Shown here: positions 44,001-51,181 of the stretch, piece after piece
Numbering within the stretch: position 1 is the stretch's first letter
Layout: each line of letters opens with the position of its first letter
Assembly (NCBI GenBank): GCA_964500675.1
Contig: CAZCNY010000001.1
Location: 855,000 to 918,999, forward strand
Origin: CAMLJR01 sp964500675
GTDB lineage: Bacteria > Pseudomonadota > Gammaproteobacteria > Pseudomonadales > CAMLJR01
Direction of reading: 5' to 3'
DNA length: 64,000 nt
Position numbers and translations under genes: made by a program
The notes under the pieces: generated by a model
Database searches by the model: none
What the model was told of the DNA's origin: nothing
The model's input: the letters and a program-made list of their open reading frames with translations, nothing else

Positions 44001-44408
44001 AGCGCCAGCGCTTTTCAAAGTCATCGTCATCAAGCCACCGCTGCCGGTTGCGATAATTTTGTCGCCAAACCCATCCAGATCGACGAGCTGTTGCGCAAAA
44101 TCAAATTGCATCTGAGCCTCGACTGGGTTTACGCCGGACAGGAATTGCCGGTGAATCACGTTGTGGCCGCGGCGCCGATGCAGATTCCGCCCGCGCCATA
44201 TCTCGGTGAACTCGCGGAGTTCGCGCGCATCGGCGATCTGCGCGGCCTCGCCGATAAATTGCACGCGCTCGCGGCGCAGGAACCTGAATACGTGGCATTC
44301 GTTTCGCATTTGCAAAATCTGTCGCGCGAATTTCGGTTGGCGGATATCAAGCGGTTATTAAAATCCCCTCTCCCTGCGGGAGAGGGAGAATACGAGCGAA
44401 GAAAATGA
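41004..44408 (+). CDS. NCS1-transporter-fused hybrid sensor histidine kinase
   Basis: 1134 residues. About 1-490: a full NCS1 (cytosine/purine/hydantoin-type) transporter of some 12 segments. About 500-537: a Cys cluster (CCICGNRFEREDNAYC, then CSLCC, C and C), probably a zinc site. About 570-640: two more membrane helices. Then a coiled linker and a histidine kinase: His687 in MSHEIRTPLNSILGY, N box LINLLANAVKFTD, G boxes DTGAGIP and GNGLGLT. About 920-1045: a receiver (phosphoacceptor Asp972, LLDMVMGGMDG). The last residues (KSPLPAGEGEYERRK) come from a REP element. It overlaps the response-regulator gene by 4 nt. It probably senses, perhaps also moves, a nitrogen compound. Confidence 0.88.
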   Translation: MGEYRPQRIFNIRRDYNAWVANETLEDYALRFAPRAFRKWSEFRVANTAFGSISFLVLEAIGGSLTITYGFSNACMAILAVGLVIFLTGFPIAYYAAKYNIDMDLLTRGAGFGYIGSTLTSLIYASFTFTLFALEASIMSLALQLYLNIPLAAAHLLSAIVVIPLVTYGITNINRLQLWTQPIWLLLLALPYGAVLIKEHAALPGLLAFTGSDATNTFAWVPFGAATTVAFAMIAQIGEQVDFLRFLPAKTRANRMRWWSAVIVAGPGWIVFGILRQLGGAFLAYLAIKYGVGAAHAHEPSQMFLMAYRYLTGNSSLAITATVLLVVVSQIKINVTNAYAGSLAWSNFFSRLTHSHPGRVVWLVFNVAIALLLMELGVFNALERVLGLFSNVAIAWIGALVADLIINKPLKLSPSYVEFKRAYLHDINPVGVFSTMLASLISIAAYLGLFGELAQAFSAFLALCIAFISAPILALVTRGRFYIARDRDVWLEGSSATDKCCICGNRFEREDNAYCPVYQGTICSLCCTLDARCRDACKPQARLEDQLQNLANRFLPQRLSPQVKLRLLQFVLLYLLLSGLTGIFVGVIYYQDVLSISIAEHYYATLLYNNFIKIYSCLTIFLGLGTWWLILNNESRQVAQEESNRQTQLLLKEIEEHRKTDAKLQQAKESADRANLAKSRFLTDMSHEIRTPLNSILGYAQILRKDASIPAHRRDAMAIIQNSGEHLSRLIEDILDIARIEARKFDLKRAPIDFPAFIEQMVRMFKQPAESKGLAFRCQMLYQLPRYIRGDEHRLGQILINLLANAVKFTDSGEVVLHIEYSGQVAVFNIVDTGAGIPEDQREEILQPFRRLNNPNGNAVAGNGLGLTISKILTEIMGGELSIRSNYPRGSIFTVRLFMPELHDIAATIEESEIIGYLGRRLTVLIADDQIEHRELLKSVLAPLGFALHESTSGEDCYEQALLLKPDLILLDMVMGGMDGIEVTQKLRGAGCLSSIIVVSASAFQSHRHQATAAGCDNFVAKPIQIDELLRKIKLHLSLDWVYAGQELPVNHVVAAAPMQIPPAPYLGELAEFARIGDLRGLADKLHALAAQEPEYVAFVSHLQNLSREFRLADIKRLLKSPLPAGEGEYERRK
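44364..44388. repeat. REP palindrome inside the 3' end of the kinase gene
   Basis: CCCCTCTCCCTGCGGGAGAG..., read through as coding sequence for the last residues of the NCS1-kinase fusion. Confidence 0.85.
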
Positions 44409-45316
44409 CAGAACAAACTACACACTCTCAAGGCACCGTGATGATCGTCGACGACACGCCGGCAAATCTCGCGGTGTTGTCCGATGCGCTCGAAGAATCG
44501 GGTTATCGCGTGCTCGTCGCCACCGATGGTTATTCCGCACTGGAACAATTGCGCTTTATCAAACCCGACGTGATTTTGCTCGATGGCATGATGCCGGGCA
44601 TGGACGGCTTTGAAACCTGTCATCGCGTCAAACAGCGCGAAGAGACGCGCGACATCCCGATTTTATTTATGACCGCGCTCGGCGACATCGATAATTTGCT
44701 GCGCGGTTTCAGCGAGGGCGCAATCGATTACATCGTCAAACCGTTTCGCAACGAAGAGGTACTCGCGCGTGTCGGCGCGCACGTCGCGCGCGGGCGCATG
44801 ATGGCGCGGGCCGAACAGGCGCTCGCGGAAAGCGGTTTGTCGGCATTGGCGATCGATGCGCGCGGCGCGATCACGTGGATTACAGCGCGCGCCGCTGCGC
44901 TGCTCGAAGAATTTTTCGAGTGCGAGCCATCGCAAATACTGCCGCCGGCATTGCTCGACCTGGCGCTGATGCACGCGGCCGCTACCGAAAGCGCCGGCGC
45001 GGGAAAATTCGACTTCAAGAATTTATCGGTGAAAATTGCCGAGTGCGCCGGTCGAACCGAATATTTATTGTTGCTGCAAAAAGCCGGCAGCGATTGGGAT
45101 CTCGACGCGTTGCGCAGCGATCTCGGTTTGACCGCCCGCGAAGCCGAAATTTTGATGTGGATCTCGCGCGGCAAAACCAACCGCGATATCGGTATGATTC
45201 TCGATTCGAGCCCGCGCACGGTCAACAAGCACCTCGAACACATTTTCGAGAAATTGGGTGTGACCACGCGCAGCGCCGCCGTATCGAAGGCGCTGCAACG
45301 GGTCAAGGAAAATTAA
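44405..45316 (+). CDS. Response regulator with LuxR-type output
   Basis: 303 residues. N-terminal receiver: Asp16-Asp17, phosphoacceptor Asp60 (VILLDGMMPGMDGFE), Lys in IVKPF. A linker of about 100 residues, then a GerE helix-turn-helix (LTAREAEILMWISRGKTNRD, SSPRTVNKHLEHIFEKLGV). The ATGA overlap with the hybrid kinase gene marks a two-component pair. The stop lies next to the stop of the convergent porin copy 2 (within 4 nt), so targets may include the porin and urt genes; this is inference. Confidence 0.92.
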   Translation: MTEQTTHSQGTVMIVDDTPANLAVLSDALEESGYRVLVATDGYSALEQLRFIKPDVILLDGMMPGMDGFETCHRVKQREETRDIPILFMTALGDIDNLLRGFSEGAIDYIVKPFRNEEVLARVGAHVARGRMMARAEQALAESGLSALAIDARGAITWITARAAALLEEFFECEPSQILPPALLDLALMHAAATESAGAGKFDFKNLSVKIAECAGRTEYLLLLQKAGSDWDLDALRSDLGLTAREAEILMWISRGKTNRDIGMILDSSPRTVNKHLEHIFEKLGVTTRSAAVSKALQRVKEN

Positions 45317-46422
45317 AACTGCAACTGCACGCCGATGGTGAATTGATTCAGATCGGTGTTGCTGGCGAGCGGTGTTTTGTCGTCGGGTTTGCTGTCGGTA
45401 TACGTCGCGCTGATCTTCGCGTTCGGACCCGCGATCACGTAATTGACGCCGACGTCGTACTGTTTGAAATTGCCGTCATACAGCAACACCGCGCCGTTTT
45501 CGCTGATCTTGTCGCGATCGAATTTCTGAAAGCGCACGTACGGCTGGAATTTGCCCCAACCCACCTGCTGCGGAAACAGATACGCCGCACCGAGCAAATA
45601 CGCCTTGCCCTGCTGCAAGCCGCCGACGCCGCTGCTATTTTTGGTGGTATCGAATGCCGCTGACGTATCGACTTTGCCGTCGGTATCGTATTTGTACGCC
45701 GCACCTTCGAGCGTGACCGAGCCCGAACCGGTATCTTTGTTTTCGTATAACACGTCGATGTTGTAGCCGGTGTAATTGCCTTTATCGGCGGCGGTGCCGG
45801 CACCGTCGCTTTGCGTTTGCACGACTAAACCGATCGTGAAAATATCGGCGGCGCCGTAATAGGTGCTGCCGGTGTAGTACGCCGGCGCCAATTCCGGATC
45901 GAGCAGATTGATCGCGACGCGGCCCGCGTACAATAAATTGCCGGACTCGCTCGATGCCCCGCTCACATTGTTGTGACCTTGAAACGCGCCGACCGAGTAC
46001 ACCACTTTCTTGTCGACATTGCCCCACGCCAGCACGCCGTTATCGCGGCCGACGGCGTAGCTCGGGTATTGCGACACCAGTCCCGGATAACTCCACGCCA
46101 ATAAATAATACGGACCGTCGAGATTCGAGCGATCGCTCGGCGGCAGCATGCGGCCGAACCAGACGTTGAATTCGGGCATCGGTTCGAATTGCGCGATACC
46201 GTCGATCACCTGCACGCTGTTATCCGATTTCTTTTCGGTGTTGAACGTGGCTTTGATGTATTTGTTGAGCGATGCGCCCATGTACAGACGGATGCTGTCG
46301 AGCGAGAAATCCTCGCTGCGCGATTTGCCATCCGGCGCGCCTTTTTCCGCGCTGGTGAAACTGCTGCGCAGACCGAAGCCCACGCTCACCGATTGATCCG
46401 GCCCAATCGTGATCGTGCCGCC
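45312..46422. repeat. 1.1-kb direct duplication, copy 2 (mature porin)
   Basis: Matches 39368-40478. The first difference on the signal-peptide side is at 46423 (A against G at 40479); on the stop-codon side at 45311 (A against C at 39367). Confidence 0.92.
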
Positions 46423-46593
46423 AGCGTGAACCTGCGACGACAGCAACGCCGTCCCCGCCAGCGCGGCGCTTAACGCGCAACGCTTGAAAGCGTTGCGCCG
46501 AATCTCTGAACGCATAGTATCGCCGAGCATTTGAGTTGTTTTGTCAAAAATTTGAGTGGTTTTACCAAACATTTGAGTAGTTTTACCAGGCAT
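45313..46593 (-). CDS. Outer-membrane porin, copy 2
   Basis: 426 residues from the ATG at 46593 (GGGAGC upstream). The mature barrel (from AGGTITIGPDQ) is identical to copy 1 at 39369. The N-terminus differs: a repeated segment (PGKTTQMFGKTTQIFDKTTQ) precedes the signal peptide core (ALSAALAGTALLSSQVHA). The promoter region carries a sigma-54 core, a GntR-type operator and two enhancer-like palindromes, none of which occur before copy 1. So the same porin seems to be made under two different controls. Confidence 0.82.
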   Translation of the reverse strand: MPGKTTQMFGKTTQIFDKTTQMLGDTMRSEIRRNAFKRCALSAALAGTALLSSQVHAGGTITIGPDQSVSVGFGLRSSFTSAEKGAPDGKSRSEDFSLDSIRLYMGASLNKYIKATFNTEKKSDNSVQVIDGIAQFEPMPEFNVWFGRMLPPSDRSNLDGPYYLLAWSYPGLVSQYPSYAVGRDNGVLAWGNVDKKVVYSVGAFQGHNNVSGASSESGNLLYAGRVAINLLDPELAPAYYTGSTYYGAADIFTIGLVVQTQSDGAGTAADKGNYTGYNIDVLYENKDTGSGSVTLEGAAYKYDTDGKVDTSAAFDTTKNSSGVGGLQQGKAYLLGAAYLFPQQVGWGKFQPYVRFQKFDRDKISENGAVLLYDGNFKQYDVGVNYVIAGPNAKISATYTDSKPDDKTPLASNTDLNQFTIGVQLQF

Positions 46594-46597
46594 TTGA
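46525..46597. repeat. Tandem repeat in the 5' end of porin copy 2
   Basis: About 24-bp units of the form CAAAT(G/T)TTTGGTAAAACCACT on the minus strand, encoding (G/D)KTTQ(M/I)(F/L) three times in a row in the N-region of the signal peptide. Confidence 0.7.
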
Positions 46598-46672
46598 ATT
46601 GCTCCCCAAAGAGTAACCGTGAACTGAATTGTGAAGGCGTCCCGACTAAAGCGTGCGAGCATGTGTTTGTTG

Positions 46673-46684
46673 TTGTATACATCG
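46673..46684. promoter_or_regulatory. Candidate GntR operator (copy 3)
   Basis: TTGTATACATCG, 11 of 12 identical to the copies before atzF and the biuret operon. It begins 15 bases after the sigma-54 GC of the porin promoter on the minus strand, the same distance as at atzF. Confidence 0.6.
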
Positions 46685-46697
46685 ATGCAATCTGCAA

Positions 46698-46713
46698 AGC
46701 ACTTTGCATGCCA
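46698..46713 (-). promoter_or_regulatory. Sigma-54 promoter of porin copy 2
   Basis: On the minus strand TGGCATGCAAAGTGCT: GG, exactly 10 bases, GC. The -24 element TGGCATG equals that before fmdA; the -12 element is GTGC, also as before fmdA. About 105 bases before the porin start codon. Confidence 0.55.
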
Positions 46714-46806
46714 CCCGATTCGCACTGAAATTGAATTCGTTCTCGCAATAAATCGCGAATTTTTAGCGGGTTTTCCGCTCGATTTTTTGTTTTAGATTCG
46801 GAATTT

Positions 46807-46839
46807 TGACAATGTCATTCACCACTTTTGACAATGTCA
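46807..46839. promoter_or_regulatory. Two enhancer-like palindromes TGACAATGTCA
   Basis: Identical 11-bp palindromes at 46807-46817 and 46829-46839, 22 bp centre to centre (two helix turns). They lie about 125 and 147 bases upstream of the expected start of the porin transcript, normal for a sigma-54 activator. The same palindrome (opposite centre base) is at 62400-62410 before fmdA. The divergent gene encodes a sigma-54 activator. Confidence 0.62.
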
Positions 46840-47048
46840 ATGCCGCGCTCGCACTGAATTAGCACCGAAGAAAATTTCCTGCCCTTAGAGCGCGCACGAC
46901 TTATTTCCTCGCCTCCCAAACTTGTAGCGTGCGCGCGAAGGCACAGCCCTTGCTTTATCGAAATAGCGACGCGAAAAAACCGCTGCACTATTTTCCATTC
47001 CCACCTTACTTAAAAAATAGGGCCGGCATGAACTGAGGTATTCGTATT

Positions 47049-48635
47049 ATGAACACGCCGCACACCGAGCACGCACAGATCAGCGACGCGCTGATTCTCG
47101 AAGCGACGCGCATACTCAGCAAAGCCGCGCCGACCGAGCAAAAAATCGTTAACGTATTGCGCCTGTTATCGGAATGGGCACAACTCTATTACGGCCGCGT
47201 GCTGCTGCCGAATTACAGCGCCAACGAATTGCAGCCGGCGTATTCCTACGGACTCAATCGCGAACGTTTGCTGCGCGGCGATTACAGCGTCGCTTTCGAC
47301 CAGGGACTTACCGGTGCCGTCTGGCGCACCGGGCAATTGGCGCTCGTCACCAACGTCATGGATGAACCGATTTTTTTAACGCGCATCGCCGAACCCATCG
47401 ACGGAAAAAAAACCGGCGTGGGTTTTATTTCGCTGCCGATTATTGCCGATGGCAAAGCGATCGGCGTGTTATCGGTGCAGCGCCGCGCCGACTCGACGCG
47501 CCTGCATTCCCAAGACGTCGATCTGCTGCGCGTCATCGCCGCGATGCTCGGCTCCGCGCTGTTATTAATGTGTCAGCCTGTGCAATACCACGTCAGCATC
47601 GAGACGATGAACAGCGAAAATAGCCGCCTGCATCAACTCTGCGCCGCGAACGGCATCGTCGGCAACAGTCCGTCGCTGCTCGCGGCGGTGAAACAAATCG
47701 ACAACGCCAAAAATAGCGATGCGCCGATTTTATTGCTCGGCGAATCGGGTACCGGCAAGGAAATGTTCGCGGCGATGGCGCATAAACTAAGTCAGCGCCA
47801 GCGCGGCCCGTATATTCCGCTCAATTGCGCGGCGATTCCCGATCAACTGCTCGAATCCGAATTATTCGGTCATGAGAAGGGCAGCTTCACCGGCGCGCAC
47901 AAGAATAAAAAGGGTAAATTGCAACAGGCCGAAGGCGGCACGTTGTTTCTCGATGAGATCGGCGATATGCCGCTCGATCTGCAAGTGAAGTTGCTGCGCG
48001 TGTTGCAGGATCGCAAAGTGCAACCGGTGGGCAGCGATTATCCCGTCGATGTGAATTTTCGCATCATCACGGCAACGCACGTGAATTTGAAACAGGCGGT
48101 CGAATCGGGCCGCTTCCGTCTCGATTTATTTTTCCGCTTGAATGTAATGCCGATTGCATTGCCGCCGCTGCGCGAACGCCGCAGCGACATCCCGCTACTC
48201 GCACACTATTTTCTCGAACGCTACCAAGGTATGTATCGCCGCCAATTAAGTTTCACCGCTGGCGTGGTTGAACATCTGCAAGCGTACGCGTGGCCGGGCA
48301 ATATTCGTCAATTGCAAAACGTGCTCGAACGCGCGGTGTTGCAAGCCGAAGGCTCGCTGCTCACGGCCGAGCACATTGAAATGATGCTCGCTGACGAAAG
48401 CGAATTGCATCCGCAACCATCGACACCGAGCGGCGCGCCGCAATTGAGCGCGGTGAAATCCGAGAAAAAAGTCGAAGCCGAACCGCGCTATCGTCCGTAC
48501 GTGCGTGTCGCCTCGCAGGATCGCGCGCAAATTATGGAGGTGCTGCAACGCACGGGCGGCAATCAGACCAAAGCGGCGGAATTACTCGGCATGACGTTGC
48601 GACAACTGCGGTACCGGCTGGCTAAGCTGGCGTAA
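47049..48635 (+). CDS. NifA-like sigma-54-dependent transcriptional activator
   Basis: 528 residues. GAF sensor (about 20-190; GLTGAVWRTGQLALVTNVMD, GVGFISLPIIADGKAIGVLS), AAA+ domain with Walker A GESGTGKE (about 232-239), the sigma-54 contact loop GSFTGA (about 278; Ser in place of the usual first Ala), Walker B GGTLFLDEIGD, and a Fis-type helix-turn-helix at the C-terminus (GNQTKAAELLGMTLRQLRYR). It should activate sigma-54 promoters, and candidates lie before the divergent porin and before the fmdA and fmd-type transporter operons. The signal bound by the GAF domain is unknown. Confidence 0.94.
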   Translation: MNTPHTEHAQISDALILEATRILSKAAPTEQKIVNVLRLLSEWAQLYYGRVLLPNYSANELQPAYSYGLNRERLLRGDYSVAFDQGLTGAVWRTGQLALVTNVMDEPIFLTRIAEPIDGKKTGVGFISLPIIADGKAIGVLSVQRRADSTRLHSQDVDLLRVIAAMLGSALLLMCQPVQYHVSIETMNSENSRLHQLCAANGIVGNSPSLLAAVKQIDNAKNSDAPILLLGESGTGKEMFAAMAHKLSQRQRGPYIPLNCAAIPDQLLESELFGHEKGSFTGAHKNKKGKLQQAEGGTLFLDEIGDMPLDLQVKLLRVLQDRKVQPVGSDYPVDVNFRIITATHVNLKQAVESGRFRLDLFFRLNVMPIALPPLRERRSDIPLLAHYFLERYQGMYRRQLSFTAGVVEHLQAYAWPGNIRQLQNVLERAVLQAEGSLLTAEHIEMMLADESELHPQPSTPSGAPQLSAVKSEKKVEAEPRYRPYVRVASQDRAQIMEVLQRTGGNQTKAAELLGMTLRQLRYRLAKLA

Positions 48636-48664
48636 ATTTTACGCGCCGACTGACACTGCACTGA

Positions 48665-51169
48665 TTATTCGCGCGGGTGTTTGCGCGCCAATTCGCTGTG
48701 CACGATACTGCGGAGCACATTTACGGCGCAGCGACGCAGATCTTCATCATCGAAGGTTTTAGTCTTTAATTCCGCGCGAAGCTGCTTTTTACAATAACGG
48801 CTGCCCGGCATAATCAGATCGTTACCCGCTTTCATACATAAACCATTACTGGCAAAACCCTTGCCTGTCGCCATCCAATCCGTCATCACGATGCCGTCGT
48901 AACTCCATTCGTTGCGCAGCACTTTGGTACACAGATCGCGACTGTTGGCGGCATACACGCCATTGACTTTGTTGTAGGCGGACATCACGCCCTTGGGTTT
49001 TCCCTCTTTTACCGCGATTTCAAAACCGCGCAGATAAATTTCGCGCAATGCGCGCTCATTCACATTGCTGGAAACCTGGAATCGATTTTCTTCCTGATTG
49101 TTTGCGCAAAAATGTTTAATCGTCGCATAGTTGCCAGCGATGCTCTGACAACCCCGGGTGATCGCGGCTGCGAGCTTGCCGGTCAGCAAGGGATCTTCGC
49201 TGAAATATTCGAAATGGCGCCCGCAGAGAGGGTTTCTGTGAATATTCATGCCCGGCGCCAGCCAAAATGTCACACCGTATTCGCTCATCTCCGCACTCAC
49301 GGCACGCCCGACTTCTTCGAGCAACTCCACATTCCACGTTTGCGCCAGCGCCAGCTCGACCGGAAAGGCCGTGGTGAATTGATAGAGCAAGCGGTCTCTT
49401 TTCGGATTGCCGAACAGAAATTTTTTTATCAGCCTCGGCATGTATTTCATTATTTCGATCATGGGGTCGATCATTCTGATCGAGCCCCGCTTGCTCAATG
49501 CCGATGTTTTCAGCAAACGCAATCCGGCCGGACCATCGGCAAACGTTATGTTGATGACATCTTTCTCGATCAACGTCGATGTGGTATTTCCGGCCGCGCC
49601 GGGCGCCGTGAAAAAGCTATTGCTGAATAGCATGCTATTTAAACCGGCGCCAACCACGAGATCGATCATATCCGCCGTGGTCAGCCGGTCGAGCAGGCGG
49701 TCCACCTTCGCATCGCTGTCCATTCTCGGTTTCTCGTAACGATGCACGACCGTTGCGAAGCTCTGCGACGGTAACGCAAAGCGCGGCAGCGCGGACACAT
49801 CATCCGCATGAATCACCCGCGGCGCGTCGATCTCTTTTATTTTTTGTCTTAACTCACAGATGTTCTCGTGTTTTGATACCACGACATCGCTATCGAGCGT
49901 GACAACGGCAAAAGGTCGTGTATTTTTCGAGGAATTGCCGATGCGAACGATGTACTCGCCTCGGCTCAGGATAAAGCTTGCGCTCTCTTCCACATAATTC
50001 GCCAGCCATTTAAAGTCGATAGCAATGATTATCCGCTGAACCTCGCCGGGTTCCAGTGTTTTGGTTTTGGCAAATGCTGCGAGCATTTGGTACGCCGTGG
50101 GCGACTGTGTTTGCGGACAGCTGATGTAAACCTGTACGACCTCTTTCCCCGAGTATTTAGCACCGGTATTTTTTACATCGATCTTCACCGCGACGATATC
50201 TTTTTCGACGACCGCATCGACAAACTGGATATCGAAATCGGTGTAGCTCAATCCGTATCCGAAAGCGTAACGCGGCGCTACCTGAAACGTATCGAAATAG
50301 CGGTAGCCGACGTAGATCCCTTCACGATAATTTTCATCGTTCAAATCACCATTCAAATAGCTGTATTCGCGCGCGAACGGAATATCGCTATATCTTTTAG
50401 CCCAAGTGTCTGTAAGTTTTCCCGATGGCGCTACGTTGCCCGCCAAGATATCGGCGAGTGCCGTTCCGCCTTCGGTGCCCTGCTGACAAAAAAATATCAG
50501 TGCATTGATGCCCGGTATTGCGTCGAGAAAGCTCACATCGAACGGAGCGCCGACATTGATAACAACAATGGTGTTCGCGTACGCCTGCGCGCATTTCTCG
50601 ATATTGCCGCGCTCGATATCCGACAAGCTGTAATCGCAGGATTCCAACCTGCGATCGCCACCTTCGCCGGCCTGACGCGCAATCACGTATATGCAGGTGT
50701 CGGTTGCGCTGTCGTGAATGTCGTTTTCGGTGATCGCGCGGCCGTAGGGATAGCGGTAGGGATTTGCCATGATATTGGCGAGGCCGGCCATATCGAATCG
50801 GAAAAATTTTTTGGCGGCGGTAGCGGCATATTTTTCTTCGCCGCGCCTAAATTCCTGCAAGTAGTCGTCGATCCATTGCAGCGTACCGATGGTAAAACCC
50901 GCTTTCTGCAATCCCTCCAGAATGCTGACGTTGTAGCGCGCGTTGACCTCACCCGAACCGGTGCCGCCCTTGATCGTCAATTGCGCACCGGCGCCATACA
51001 AAGCGATCCGGCCCGGCTTGACCGGCAGCGCGCCATCATTTTTTAACAACACCACGCCTTCAACAGCAGCGCGATATGCGACAAGCCGATTCCGCCGTTC
51101 GCGCTCGGTTTCGCTCGAATTAAAGGTTGCATTGGTTCGCAGCATACGTTCCGGAGTTTTATCGTTCAC
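48665..51169 (-). CDS. Beta-glucosidase-type GH3 enzyme with swapped domain order
   Basis: 834 residues. The GH3 C-terminal domain comes first (EGVVLLKNDGALPVKPGRIA; GTGSGEVN; GTEGGTALADILAGNVAPSG), then a fibronectin-III-like part, and the barrel domain comes last (NITFADGPAGLR, NIHRNPLCGRHFEYFSEDP, ATIKHFCANNQEENR) with the nucleophile Asp in VMTDWMA at about residue 760. Usual GH3 enzymes have the reverse order; the swapped order is known from some rumen Firmicutes. No signal peptide, so cytoplasmic hydrolysis of imported glycosides. It lies 12 nt after the exported-protein gene. Confidence 0.9.
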   Translation of the reverse strand: MNDKTPERMLRTNATFNSSETERERRNRLVAYRAAVEGVVLLKNDGALPVKPGRIALYGAGAQLTIKGGTGSGEVNARYNVSILEGLQKAGFTIGTLQWIDDYLQEFRRGEEKYAATAAKKFFRFDMAGLANIMANPYRYPYGRAITENDIHDSATDTCIYVIARQAGEGGDRRLESCDYSLSDIERGNIEKCAQAYANTIVVINVGAPFDVSFLDAIPGINALIFFCQQGTEGGTALADILAGNVAPSGKLTDTWAKRYSDIPFAREYSYLNGDLNDENYREGIYVGYRYFDTFQVAPRYAFGYGLSYTDFDIQFVDAVVEKDIVAVKIDVKNTGAKYSGKEVVQVYISCPQTQSPTAYQMLAAFAKTKTLEPGEVQRIIIAIDFKWLANYVEESASFILSRGEYIVRIGNSSKNTRPFAVVTLDSDVVVSKHENICELRQKIKEIDAPRVIHADDVSALPRFALPSQSFATVVHRYEKPRMDSDAKVDRLLDRLTTADMIDLVVGAGLNSMLFSNSFFTAPGAAGNTTSTLIEKDVINITFADGPAGLRLLKTSALSKRGSIRMIDPMIEIMKYMPRLIKKFLFGNPKRDRLLYQFTTAFPVELALAQTWNVELLEEVGRAVSAEMSEYGVTFWLAPGMNIHRNPLCGRHFEYFSEDPLLTGKLAAAITRGCQSIAGNYATIKHFCANNQEENRFQVSSNVNERALREIYLRGFEIAVKEGKPKGVMSAYNKVNGVYAANSRDLCTKVLRNEWSYDGIVMTDWMATGKGFASNGLCMKAGNDLIMPGSRYCKKQLRAELKTKTFDDEDLRRCAVNVLRSIVHSELARKHPRE

Positions 51170-51181
51170 GGCGGGTTCGAT

